64,000 nucleotides of DNA, taken from positions 106,462 to 170,461 of the forward strand of contig DGVD01000012.1 in the NCBI GenBank assembly GCA_002395835.1, in the 5' to 3' direction. The number at the start of each line of letters is the position of its first letter. The first letter of the stretch is position 1. The translations under genes were made by a program, and so were the position numbers. The notes under the pieces are model-generated. The model saw nothing but the letters and a program-made list of their open reading frames with translations, did no database searches and was not told the DNA's origin. Origin of the DNA: Bacteroidales bacterium UBA4293. GTDB taxonomy: Bacteria > Bacteroidota > Bacteroidia > Bacteroidales > Bacteroidaceae. This document shows, one piece after another, positions 43,093 through 51,314 of this stretch.

Positions 43093-43557
43093 ATGGGAAG
43101 GTATCAATTGGACGAATTAGATGAGCAGATCTTAAGTATTATTGCAAGTAATGCTCGTATTCCTTTTTTGGAAGTTGCAAGATTATGTAATGTTTCTGGT
43201 GCTGCCATTCATCAACGTATTCAGAGACTAATTAATGAAGGAGTTATTAAAGGGTCGGTATTTGTGCTAGATCCTGAAAAGATCGGTTATGAAACCTGTG
43301 CGTATGTGGGGCTATTTTTGAAGGACCCAGAATCCTTTGATGATGTGTTGAAAGCTCTTAATGATATTCCAGAAGTTGTAGAATGTCATTTCACAACAGG
43401 AAGTTATGACATGTTTTTAAAGATCTATGCCAAGAATAATCACCATCTATTGAGTATTATTCATGATAAACTACAACCGTTAGGTTTGCAGAGATCTGAA
43501 ACCATTATTTCATTTAATGAAGCTTTTAGAAAACAAATTCCGATAGATATAAAATGA
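43093..43557 (+). CDS. Lrp/AsnC family transcriptional regulator
   Basis: A 154-residue regulator of the feast/famine type. The N-terminal helix-turn-helix is LDELDEQILSIIASNARIPF then ARLCNVSGAAIHQRIQRL (about residues 5-48), and the C-terminal RAM ligand domain (about 70-150) has GSYDMFLKIYAKNNHHLLSI. This type binds an amino acid and controls amino-acid genes or itself. Target genes cannot be told from the window. It ends in a hairpin overlapping the 3' end of folA. Confidence 0.92.
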   Translation: MGRYQLDELDEQILSIIASNARIPFLEVARLCNVSGAAIHQRIQRLINEGVIKGSVFVLDPEKIGYETCAYVGLFLKDPESFDDVLKALNDIPEVVECHFTTGSYDMFLKIYAKNNHHLLSIIHDKLQPLGLQRSETIISFNEAFRKQIPIDIK

Positions 43558-43560
43558 AAA

Positions 43561-43597
43561 AACAGGCAGATTTTTATTCTGCCTGTTCTTTTTTTAT
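43561..43597 (+). terminator. Terminator of the Lrp-like regulator gene
   Basis: 10-bp stem AACAGGCAGA/TCTGCCTGTT (43561-43570, 43578-43587) with a T tail. The hairpin overlaps the stop codon and last codons of folA on the opposite strand. Confidence 0.85.
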
Positions 43598-44074
43598 ATA
43601 ATCTACAAAACTATATTCATATTGGTGTTTTTCATCTATTCCATGGTCCTCTCTAGAAATTTCTTTCCATTCATCTTTATATGGAGGAAAGAAGGCATCA
43701 GCTTTTTCTGGGGTATCCTTGATTAAGGTTAGACATAATTCATCTGCATATTTCAAGGCTTGTTGGTATACACTATTGCCTCCTATGATATAGATATGAT
43801 TATCATCTTTACAGGCATTCAGTGCTTCTTCCAAAGAAGGATAGCATTCAGCGTTCTCAAAATTGGCCTTTTGGCGAGTTAATACAATATTTCTTCTGTT
43901 TGGTAGTGCACCTTTAGGAAGTGACTCGAAAGTTTTTCGACCCATAATGATGGTATTGCCTGTTGTCAAAATCCTAAAGCGTTTCAAGTCATTTGGAAGC
44001 CAGTAAATTAATTTGTTCTGGTAACCTATGGCCCCATTCTCAGCAACAGCTGCTATAATAGATATTTTATTCAT
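43574..44074 (-). CDS. folA: Dihydrofolate reductase
   Basis: A 166-residue enzyme that reduces dihydrofolate. It starts MNKISIIAAVAENGAIGYQN with the nucleotide-binding N-terminus, followed by WLPNDLKRF (substrate Asp, about residues 26-34), GNTIIMGRKTFESLP (NADPH-binding, about 40-54) and IYIIGGNSVYQQAL (about 93-106). Length fits the family. The frame is open to 44158, but the extra 28 residues come from the palindrome array and are unlike DHFR. It follows thyA after the array at 44117-44201, so both may share one transcript. Confidence 0.95.
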   Translation of the reverse strand: MNKISIIAAVAENGAIGYQNKLIYWLPNDLKRFRILTTGNTIIMGRKTFESLPKGALPNRRNIVLTRQKANFENAECYPSLEEALNACKDDNHIYIIGGNSVYQQALKYADELCLTLIKDTPEKADAFFPPYKDEWKEISREDHGIDEKHQYEYSFVDYIKKEQAE

Positions 44075-44116
44075 ACTTGATAGGTGGTTTAATCTTATGA
44101 TATAAAGTATGCTTAG

Positions 44117-44201
44117 AAGGATTAGTATCCTTATGGACATAAGATTAGTAATCTTCAAGTCTTAAGATTATTAATCTTCATGCCCCAAGATTAGTAATCT
44201 T
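44117..44201. repeat. Phased palindrome array between thyA and folA
   Basis: Three copies of a perfect 7-bp palindrome with one central base, AAGATTA-G/T-TAATCTT, at 44141-44155, 44164-44178 and 44187-44201, spaced exactly 23 bp start to start. A diverged copy AAGGAT-TAGT-ATCCTT lies 24 bp before the first (44117-44132). The last copy covers the thyA stop codon. Spacers differ in sequence. No promoter box for folA is found inside. Confidence 0.85.
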
Positions 44202-44997
44202 AGACAGACACCTCTCCTTTAATAGCAGGCCAAGGATCATAGCCCTCTAATTTGAAATCTTCATATTTAAAATCAAAGATACTTTTTACATTAGGGTTAA
44301 TTTTCATCGTTGGAAGGGGACGAGGTGTACGGCTTAATTGTAGTTTGACTTGTTCCATGTGGTTAAGATAAATATGGGAATCACCAGTAGTATGAATAAA
44401 CTCTCCTGGCTTTAAACCGGTTACCTGTGCCACCATCATAAGCAACAAGGCATAGGATGCAATGTTGAACGGTACCCCTAGAAACATATCAGCAGAGCGT
44501 TGATAAAGCTGAAGGCTCAACTTGCCATCAGCTACATAAAACTGAAAGAAGCAATGGCATGGTGGTAATCCCATTTGATCTATTTGGGCTACATTCCATG
44601 AGCAAACGATGATACGGCGGGAATCAGGATTGTTTTTTATCAAGTCTATGGCATTGGATAATTGATCTATGCTTCCTCCCTCATAGTCTTGCCAAGCTCT
44701 CCATTGTTTGCCATAGATAGGTCCTAGTTCACCTGTTTCATCATCACCCCAAGAATCCCAAATATGTACATTCTTTGCTTGCAAAGTGTGTTTGTTGGTA
44801 TCCCCGCTAATAAACCAAAGAAGTTCTTCTATAATTCCACGTAAGAAGACTTTCTTAGTGGTTACCAAGGGGAAACCATTTTCAAGGTTAAAGTGCATTT
44901 GATGTCCAAAAATGCTTTTAGTCCCCGTTCCTGTTCGGTCTGTCTTTACCACACCTTCTTTCATAATGCGGTCAAGTAAATCTAGGTACTGTTTCAT
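44200..44997 (-). CDS. thyA: Thymidylate synthase ThyA
   Basis: A 265-residue enzyme that converts dUMP to dTMP using methylene-tetrahydrofolate. The catalytic Cys147 is in LPPCHCFFQFY; RTGTGTKSIFGHQM (about residues 21-34), LLWFISGDTN (about 59-68) and YQRSADMFLGVPFNIASYAL (about 171-190) are the family motifs. Its product dihydrofolate is recycled by FolA just downstream, so the pair forms a thymidylate cycle unit. Promoter box lies 26 nt upstream. Confidence 0.97.
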   Translation of the reverse strand: MKQYLDLLDRIMKEGVVKTDRTGTGTKSIFGHQMHFNLENGFPLVTTKKVFLRGIIEELLWFISGDTNKHTLQAKNVHIWDSWGDDETGELGPIYGKQWRAWQDYEGGSIDQLSNAIDLIKNNPDSRRIIVCSWNVAQIDQMGLPPCHCFFQFYVADGKLSLQLYQRSADMFLGVPFNIASYALLLMMVAQVTGLKPGEFIHTTGDSHIYLNHMEQVKLQLSRTPRPLPTMKINPNVKSIFDFKYEDFKLEGYDPWPAIKGEVSV

Positions 44998-45022
44998 TTG
45001 ACTTGTTTTTTTATTTGTAGTG

Positions 45023-45052
45023 CAAAGATAACTGATTTTTCCTTTATCTTTG
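45023..45052. promoter_or_regulatory. Divergent -7 boxes of thyA and rsmF
   Basis: TATCTTTG on the minus strand at 45023-45030 for thyA and TATCTTTG on the plus strand at 45045-45052 for rsmF. The transcription starts lie on the outer sides, 20-25 nt from each ATG. Confidence 0.7.
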
Positions 45053-45068
45053 CAGAAAAATTGGAATT

Positions 45069-46463
45069 ATGGACTTGCCTTCATCATTTATTCATAGTAT
45101 GAGTCAGTTGCTTAGCTCTGAGGAACTCAAAGAATTCTTAAAAGCTCTGTCTGTAGACACTCCTGTAAGCATACGTCTAAATAAGGGAAAACCTTTTATT
45201 CGCCCTAAAGAGGGATGGGAGCAAGTGCCATGGTGCTCTATGGGTTATTATTTGCCAATGCGCCCAACATTCACTTTTGACCCGTTATTTCATGTGGGAG
45301 CTTATTATGTGCAAGAAGCTTCGTCTATGTTTTTGTCTCAGGTTGTCCAAACCTATGTGAAGGAACCTGCAGTAGCCTTGGACCTATGTGCAGCTCCAGG
45401 TGGAAAAAGTACTTTGTTGCAAGATAATCTTCCAGATGGAAGTCTTTTAATAGCTAATGAAGTGATGCCACATCGTGCTCAAATTTTAAAAGAGAATCTT
45501 GTTAAATGGGGGCATCCTTCTACAATAGTATCTCATAATGATTCTTCTGCTTTTTCCCATTTAACTCATTTCTTTGATTTTATATTGACTGATGTACCTT
45601 GTTCTGGAGAAGGTATGTTCCGTAAGGATGAGGTGGCTATAGAGGAATGGAATTTAGAAAATGTAGATGCGTGCTGGAAACGGCAACGTATGATAGTGGA
45701 AAATGTATGGCCTAGTTTAAAGCCTGGTGGCATTCTTGTGTATTCTACATGTACTTTTAATACATTGGAAAATGAGCAGAATATAAGATGGATTCAGGAA
45801 AATTTAGGTGCTGATATACTTGATGTTCCTGTTTTAGAAGATTGGAAAATCACATCGGCTTTAGGAGGGGAAAAGATTCCCGTTTATCGTTTCTTACCTC
45901 ACAAAACTAAGGGAGAGGGTCTTTTTATGGCAGTATTACGTAAAACGTCTGCTGAAGAGCCTATATTTTCTGGGAGGAAGAAAGAAAAGCAGAAGAAGCC
46001 AACTAAAAATAATGCAGTTTCTATCCCAAATATTTGCAAAGAGTGGATTAAGGATAGAGATAATTTCCAATTTCAGTTGTATAAGGATATGATTATAGCT
46101 TTCCCTAAGACATATGTAGAACAATGGGGAATACTTAGTCAGAATTTGAATATTCTCCATGCAGGTATTACAATAGGTAGCATCAAAGGAAAAGATGTTA
46201 TTCCAGATCATTGTTTGGCTATGAGCCAAGTAGCTTCTGATAGTTTCCCAAGAGAGGAGGTTTCCTATAATCAGGCTATCTCTTATCTAAGAAAAGAATC
46301 TTTATCATTGAGTGCTGAGACACCAAAAGGTTTTGTGCTGTTGACCTACAATCATCAGCCGCTGGGCTTTGTAAAGAATGTAGGGAATAGAGCCAATAAT
46401 TTATATCCTCAAGAATGGAGAATCCGTTCTGGTTTCTCTCCAGAACAAGTGATTACACCTTAG
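45069..46463 (+). CDS. rsmF: rRNA cytosine-C5 methyltransferase, RsmF (NOL1/NOP2/Sun) type
   Basis: A 464-residue m5C methyltransferase. The catalytic core has HVGAYYVQEASSMFLSQV (about residues 77-94), the SAM motif ALDLCAAPGGKST (about 106-118), DVPCSGEGMFRKD (about 178-190) and STCTFNTLENEQN (about 233-245), where the two Cys do the catalysis. The C-terminal 170 residues match the extended domain of the E. coli RsmF type. Target is probably a 16S rRNA cytosine; other subfamilies cannot be excluded. Its last 11 nt overlap the 3' end of topB. Confidence 0.92.
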   Translation: MDLPSSFIHSMSQLLSSEELKEFLKALSVDTPVSIRLNKGKPFIRPKEGWEQVPWCSMGYYLPMRPTFTFDPLFHVGAYYVQEASSMFLSQVVQTYVKEPAVALDLCAAPGGKSTLLQDNLPDGSLLIANEVMPHRAQILKENLVKWGHPSTIVSHNDSSAFSHLTHFFDFILTDVPCSGEGMFRKDEVAIEEWNLENVDACWKRQRMIVENVWPSLKPGGILVYSTCTFNTLENEQNIRWIQENLGADILDVPVLEDWKITSALGGEKIPVYRFLPHKTKGEGLFMAVLRKTSAEEPIFSGRKKEKQKKPTKNNAVSIPNICKEWIKDRDNFQFQLYKDMIIAFPKTYVEQWGILSQNLNILHAGITIGSIKGKDVIPDHCLAMSQVASDSFPREEVSYNQAISYLRKESLSLSAETPKGFVLLTYNHQPLGFVKNVGNRANNLYPQEWRIRSGFSPEQVITP

Positions 46464-48513
46464 TGTCAAAAGGTATTCGGTAGTTGCAGCCTTCTTTCCA
46501 ATTAGAACAGCCGTATGCCGTTTTTCCTTTGATAATGATTCCTTTTCCGCAAATAGGGCATTTGCGTCCAATAATGCTATCATCGGTAGATGATGGAATT
46601 ACAGGAGTAGGTGCCTTTTCTGTAGGGATGATATTATCTGCCTTATTGTCGTTCTTCTGAACTTTTGTTTTTTTATTGGTAGTTGTAGAACGTTTCTTTA
46701 TAGTAGGCTTCTTTTCTTCAGCAGCTGCAGAAACTCTTCGATTAGAATTGTCGGCTAACACAGATTGGATAATATCTGCAACCATAGCTTTCAATTCTAA
46801 AATAAAAGTCTGTGCGCTATAGTTCTTACTTTCTATTTGGCGTAACTTGCGTTCCCATATACCTGTTAATTCTGCACTTTTTAGTAATTCTTCATGAATA
46901 AGGCTAATAAGTTCAGTTCCTGTAGGAGTAGCAAATAGGTTCTTTTTTTCCTTCCGTATGTAATGACGCTTGAATAATGTTTCAATAATGGCAGCACGTG
47001 TTGAAGGTCTACCAATACCGTTTTCCTTTAAGGCGTCGCGTAATTCATCATTATCTACCAATTTTCCAGCGGTTTCCATTGCTCTTAAAAGGGTAGCTTC
47101 TGTATAAGGTTTTGGTGGAGTTGTCCACTTCTGTTGTAAATCTGGAATATGAGGGCCATATTCTCCTATAGTGAAGGCTGGCAAAGTGCGTTCTTCATCG
47201 TTTTCTTTTTCGTCTTCATCTTGTGTCTGTTTAGTATATAGGACTCTCCACCCTGGTTCCAAAATCTGTTTGCCACTAGTCTTGAAATCAATATCTTCTA
47301 CTTTGCCTAAAACGGTTGTGGTAGAAAATTTGCAGTCGGGATAGAATACTCCGATAAATCGGCGAGCGATTAAATCATAGACTCGTTTCTCAAAATCTGA
47401 TAGATTCTGAGTTGGAACGCCTGTTGGAATAATAGCATGGTGGTCTGTAACCTTACTTGTGTCGAAAACTTTTTTACTTTTAATAAGTTTTTTCCCTTCC
47501 AGTGGCGCAGTATAAGCTTTATACTCATGTAAACCTTTTAGGATGTTAGCACATTTAGGATAAATGTCATCACTCAAGTAGGTTGTATCTACACGTGGGT
47601 ATGTGGTGAATTTCTTTTCATAGAGTGATTGGATGGTTTGCAAGGTCAGGTCTGCAGAGAATCCATATTTTTTGTTACACTCTACTTGTAAAGATGTCAA
47701 ATCGAATAATCGTGGTGGAGCTTCATTCCCCTTTTTCGTACTAAGTTCTGTGACGAAGAAATCTTTTCCGATTATTTTTTCTAGGAATTCTCTTCCTTCT
47801 TCTTCACTGGAAAAACGTCCTTTTGTTGCGTTGAAGGTGGTATTCCTATAAACGGTCTTTAGTTCCCAATAAGCTTCAGGGACAAAAGTTTCTATTTCTT
47901 GCTGGCGCTTAACTATCAACGCTAGAGTGGGGGTTTGAACTCGGCCTATTGAAAGGACCTGATGGTTCTGGGCATATTTTAAAGTATAAAGACGAGTGGC
48001 ATTCATGCCAAGTGTCCAGTCGCCAATAGCACGACTTAATCCGGCTTCATAAAGTGACTGGTATTCGCTTTGATCTTTTAATGACTTGAATCCCTCTCGT
48101 ATTGATTCTTCTGTTAGTGAGGAAATCCAAAGGCGCTTTACAGGACATTTTGCACCTGCCTTTTGCATGACCCAACGTTGGATAAGTTCGCCTTCTTGTC
48201 CAGCATCACCACAGTTGATAATCATATCAGCTTTTTGCATTAGTTCCTGAATGATCTTGAACTGTTTTTCTATGCCTTTATCTGTTTTCAGTTTTATACC
48301 AAAGCGTTCTGGTATAATAGGGAGAGAGGCTAGGCTCCATGCTTTCCAGTTGGGGCTATATTCATGAGGTTCTTTAAGTTCACAAAGATGGCCGAAGGTC
48401 CAGGTTACTTGGTAACCATTGCCTTCTATATAGCCTTCGTGTGATGATTTGGCACCTAAAACGTTGGCGATGTCTTTTGCGACACTAGGTTTCTCTGCTA
48501 TACAGACAATCAT
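46453..48513 (-). CDS. topB: DNA topoisomerase III TopB
   Basis: A 686-residue type IA topoisomerase that relaxes and decatenates DNA. The Toprim domain starts MIVCIAEKPSVAKDIANVLG with the metal-binding CGDAGQEGE (about residues 101-109). The active-site Tyr305 is in TTYPRVDT, and IGRVQTPTLAL (about 189-199) and ENGIGRPSTRAAII belong to the family core. The C-terminus has a Lys/Thr-rich linker followed by one four-Cys zinc ribbon (CPICGKG ... YGCSNWKEGC). All key residues are present. It follows btuC on the same strand but has its own -7 box. Confidence 0.95.
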   Translation of the reverse strand: MIVCIAEKPSVAKDIANVLGAKSSHEGYIEGNGYQVTWTFGHLCELKEPHEYSPNWKAWSLASLPIIPERFGIKLKTDKGIEKQFKIIQELMQKADMIINCGDAGQEGELIQRWVMQKAGAKCPVKRLWISSLTEESIREGFKSLKDQSEYQSLYEAGLSRAIGDWTLGMNATRLYTLKYAQNHQVLSIGRVQTPTLALIVKRQQEIETFVPEAYWELKTVYRNTTFNATKGRFSSEEEGREFLEKIIGKDFFVTELSTKKGNEAPPRLFDLTSLQVECNKKYGFSADLTLQTIQSLYEKKFTTYPRVDTTYLSDDIYPKCANILKGLHEYKAYTAPLEGKKLIKSKKVFDTSKVTDHHAIIPTGVPTQNLSDFEKRVYDLIARRFIGVFYPDCKFSTTTVLGKVEDIDFKTSGKQILEPGWRVLYTKQTQDEDEKENDEERTLPAFTIGEYGPHIPDLQQKWTTPPKPYTEATLLRAMETAGKLVDNDELRDALKENGIGRPSTRAAIIETLFKRHYIRKEKKNLFATPTGTELISLIHEELLKSAELTGIWERKLRQIESKNYSAQTFILELKAMVADIIQSVLADNSNRRVSAAAEEKKPTIKKRSTTTNKKTKVQKNDNKADNIIPTEKAPTPVIPSSTDDSIIGRKCPICGKGIIIKGKTAYGCSNWKEGCNYRIPFDTKV

Positions 48514-48531
48514 ATATTAAAGTTTGGATTG

Positions 48532-48539
48532 CAAAGATA
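48532..48539 (-). promoter_or_regulatory. -7 box of topB
   Basis: TATCTTTG on the minus strand, 19 nt before the topB ATG. Confidence 0.65.
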
Positions 48540-48576
48540 AAGTAAAATAACCAAATATCCTTCCTTCCTTTCGTTT

Positions 48577-49608
48577 TTATCCTCTGAATCTTTTAGAACA
48601 AATAACGTAGATAATGACCGGAGCTCCTATGATAGGGGTTACAGCATTTAATGGAATCACCAATTCTTTGGGTAGAGTACAGAGCAGATTGCAGAATAAA
48701 GCTATAGCTGAGCCACAGAGCAATGTGATAGGCATAAGAGAACGATGATTGTTAGAATGAAGCATCAGCCGTGCTATATGGGGAACAGCTAAACCAATGA
48801 AAGAAATAGGTCCACAAAACGCAGTTACGATAGCACAGAGTAAGCCCGTGGAAAATAGCAATAGGTTTCGCACCCTTTTTAGGTTGACACCTAGATTTTC
48901 CGCATATTGATTACCTAAAAGCAATGCATTCAGAGGCTTGATGAGTGAAAGTGCTATTCCAATGCCAAGAACCATAGTTATGCAAAAAAATGGCATTTGC
49001 TCCCATGATACCCCATTGAAATTGCCTAACCCCCAGAGGGTATAGCTTTGAAGTCCTTGTTCTGTGGTTGTGTAGTTTAAGAGGCTAATGACTGATGTAG
49101 TAATATAGCCAAGCATAATGCCTGTAATCAACAAAAGTAGATTGTTCTTCAATATGTTGGAAAACAGCAATAATAGTCCCATAATGAAAATGCTCCCGAT
49201 GAAAGCTGATAATATGGTTGCCATATAGCCTCCTATGGTCAAGGTGCCAGCAGTGACCATACCACCCATGGACATCATTACGATAGCTACTCCAAGACTG
49301 GCTCCAGAAGTGATACCTAAAATGGATGGACCTGCTAAAGGGTTATCAAAAGCGGTCTGTAGCATTAGACCAGAGATGGCCAGACCTGCACCCGCAAGTA
49401 GAGCTGTGAGGGCTTGAGGTAGCCTGCATTCTATTATAATATATCTCCACGGGCTATCAGCATCGGCTTTTCCTATAAGTATATTCCACGTTTCTTGGAT
49501 AGGAATGGAAACAGATCCAAAGAAAATGTTGGAAAGAAACAATATAAAGATGCTAAGAGATAGAAGTATCGATATGTTTTTACTTTTATTTTTGAAGCTA
49601 AAGTTCAT
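48577..49608 (-). CDS. btuC: FecCD-type ABC transporter permease, probably BtuC
   Basis: A 343-residue inner-membrane permease with about ten helices. It shows LAGAGLAISGLMLQTAFDNP then LAGPSILGITSGASLGVAIV (about residues 71-110) and CGPISFIGLAVPHIARLMLH (about 265-284), which are hallmarks of the BtuC/FecD/FhuB family. It overlaps btuF by 4 nt. Vitamin B12 is inferred as substrate because the divergent operon is cobalamin salvage; iron-siderophore uptake is the main alternative. No ATPase gene (btuD type) follows; the next gene is topB. Confidence 0.88.
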   Translation of the reverse strand: MNFSFKNKSKNISILLSLSIFILFLSNIFFGSVSIPIQETWNILIGKADADSPWRYIIIECRLPQALTALLAGAGLAISGLMLQTAFDNPLAGPSILGITSGASLGVAIVMMSMGGMVTAGTLTIGGYMATILSAFIGSIFIMGLLLLFSNILKNNLLLLITGIMLGYITTSVISLLNYTTTEQGLQSYTLWGLGNFNGVSWEQMPFFCITMVLGIGIALSLIKPLNALLLGNQYAENLGVNLKRVRNLLLFSTGLLCAIVTAFCGPISFIGLAVPHIARLMLHSNNHRSLMPITLLCGSAIALFCNLLCTLPKELVIPLNAVTPIIGAPVIIYVICSKRFRG

Positions 49609-50735
49609 TCTTTTTCCAATTTCTTGAAGTATTTCAGTTTGTGTTCTAGGCCAAGTTCTGGATGAAATATTTGGATGAAGTCAGCCAGCAACCGGTCAGG
49701 ATGATAGGGAGTTTCCTCATAGAAGCGAGATGTGCTAGTGTTGCTACCGTAGACGTTGCCTTCTTTAAATGGCTTGAACTGTTTATATATAGCATCTTCC
49801 TTGCTTAACTCCTTTAGGGTCTTGTCTGTAGGCTGGTTATACTTTATAATCCATACATCTGCATCGTGTGCCTTGTCGAAGACTTGCTCAGCAGAAAGAG
49901 GTGCACTTCCACTTTGTTCTAAATATCCAAATGGGTTTAAAGCTCCAGCATCTTCATACAACTGCCCCATTGTGCTGTGTCCGCCAGGCATGTACCAAAT
50001 TTGTCCGTAGCGAGTGTCTGAAAGAACTTTGGGACGTTTCAAGGAATTCTTAGCTTTTTCCTTTAGATTGTTAAAGTTGGATGATACTTGGGAGAAAAGC
50101 TCATTGGCCTTCTTTTCTTGCCCGAAAAGTAAACCATAGAATTTTACCCATTCAGCTCTACCTAAAGCAGAGGTTTCCATATAATCTGCACACAAGATAA
50201 TAGGTATGTTTAGTTTGTCTAATTTGCCATATCCATTATTGTTCTCATAAGGTGAGAGAAAGATAGCTTGAGGATGTAATTTTATGATTTTCTCAAAGTT
50301 TGGGCTCATGCTGTTACCGCAATCGGCAAGAGTCCCATTGGCTAAGCGGTTTTTAAGTTCTTCTGCATAAATGTATTCTGAGTCGCAAACTCCACCAATT
50401 TGCTTTTCACCACCTAATTCGCAAATAAGTGTGCAATGTACAGAAGAATAAACGAGAGCGTTTTTTATTGGAGTCTTTATAATGACACCTTCAGGAAGGG
50501 AATCTGGATTGATGTCTTCAGAAACTAAAATATAGGTTTGTAATACGCTGGTTTTATCCCATGGATTTCGGAGGACAGCTTTAGTATAATGGTCATATTT
50601 TATCAATGTTAGGTTTTCTGCATATTCCATATTGCAGACAATGCCATTATTTGCAATGTGCTCTCGGAGATTTCCATTACAGCATGAAGCTAGAAATACA
50701 AATAGGCTAAATATGGGAATAAGTAACTGTTTCAT
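49605..50735 (-). CDS. btuF: ABC transporter substrate-binding lipoprotein, probably BtuF
   Basis: A 376-residue periplasmic binding protein of the TroA/BtuF type. N-terminal signal with lipobox FLASCC (Cys18 or 19), so it is lipid anchored. The binding-protein fold starts with LTLIKYDHYTKAVLRNPWDK, then IGGVCDSEYIYAEELKN and AIFLSPYENNNGYGKLDKLN (about residues 157-176). A conserved C-terminal DVWIIKYNQPTDKTLK segment follows. First gene of btuF-btuC. The -7 box ends only 4-5 nt before the ATG, which makes the mRNA nearly leaderless. Confidence 0.88.
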   Translation of the reverse strand: MKQLLIPIFSLFVFLASCCNGNLREHIANNGIVCNMEYAENLTLIKYDHYTKAVLRNPWDKTSVLQTYILVSEDINPDSLPEGVIIKTPIKNALVYSSVHCTLICELGGEKQIGGVCDSEYIYAEELKNRLANGTLADCGNSMSPNFEKIIKLHPQAIFLSPYENNNGYGKLDKLNIPIILCADYMETSALGRAEWVKFYGLLFGQEKKANELFSQVSSNFNNLKEKAKNSLKRPKVLSDTRYGQIWYMPGGHSTMGQLYEDAGALNPFGYLEQSGSAPLSAEQVFDKAHDADVWIIKYNQPTDKTLKELSKEDAIYKQFKPFKEGNVYGSNTSTSRFYEETPYHPDRLLADFIQIFHPELGLEHKLKYFKKLEKE

Positions 50736-50739
50736 TTTG

Positions 50740-50778
50740 CAAAGATAGTCGAAAATTCCTTTTTTTGTTGTATTTTTG
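50740..50778. promoter_or_regulatory. Divergent -7 boxes of btuF and cobU
   Basis: Minus strand TATCTTTG at 50740-50747, immediately before the btuF ATG (50735). Plus strand TATTTTTG at 50771-50778, 18 nt before the cobU ATG. The whole gap is 61 bp, so there is no room for a cobalamin riboswitch on either side. Confidence 0.7.
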
Positions 50779-50796
50779 CAATAGAAATCATAAGAA

Positions 50797-51312
50797 ATGA
50801 GTAAACTGATTCTTATAACTGGAGGGCAGCGTTCTGGTAAGAGTTCCTATGCAGAACAATTAGTTTTATCCTTGTCTGATTTTCCTGTTTATATGGCTAC
50901 AGCTCATATTTGGGATAATGAGTTTAAGGAGCGTGTGGATAAGCATAAAGCAAGGCGAGGTCCTCAGTGGACTAATATAGAGGAAGAGCTCCATTTGTCT
51001 AGGCACTCACTAGAAGGAAGGGTTGTACTGGTAGACTGTTTGACTCTTTGGGCCACTAACTTTTTCTATCGTGATGGTGTTGAACACGAGGTTGAACCCA
51101 CATTAAAAGAATTAAAGGAGGAATTTCAGAAACTCCTTCAGCAGAATTCTACGTTTGTTGTAGTGACGAATGAAATTGGATTGGGAGGAACATCAGCCAA
51201 TGCTGCTCAGCGGCACTTTACAGATTTGCTAGGTTGGCTGAACCAGTATGTAGCGTCTTTGTCTGATGAGGTAATTCTTATGATTTCAGGTATCCCCGTA
51301 AAGATTAAGTAA
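50797..51312 (+). CDS. cobU: Adenosylcobinamide kinase / guanylyltransferase CobU
   Basis: A 171-residue bifunctional enzyme that phosphorylates adenosylcobinamide and adds GMP, activating the lower loop for assembly. P-loop GGQRSGKSSYAEQLVLSL (about residues 8-25) is typical, then YMATAHIWDNEFKERVDKHK (about 32-51) and the conserved VDCLTLWATN (about 82-91), and VVVTNEIGLGG (about 120-130). Intact and usual in length. First gene of cobU-cobT-cobS-HAD. Confidence 0.95.
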   Translation: MSKLILITGGQRSGKSSYAEQLVLSLSDFPVYMATAHIWDNEFKERVDKHKARRGPQWTNIEEELHLSRHSLEGRVVLVDCLTLWATNFFYRDGVEHEVEPTLKELKEEFQKLLQQNSTFVVVTNEIGLGGTSANAAQRHFTDLLGWLNQYVASLSDEVILMISGIPVKIK

Positions 51313-51314
51313 CA

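Noticed and set aside
44075..44158. 28-residue N-terminal extension of DHFR
   Set aside because: It is a translation of the palindrome array and does not resemble any DHFR N-terminus; the ATG at 44074 gives the normal protein.
44117..44201. CRISPR array
   Set aside because: The repeat is a 15-bp palindrome with 8-nt spacers and only four copies, with no cas genes. Repeat and spacer are both too short.
50736..50796. Possible cobalamin riboswitch before btuF or cobU
   Set aside because: The gap is only 61 bp and is used by two promoters; a B12 riboswitch needs far more sequence.
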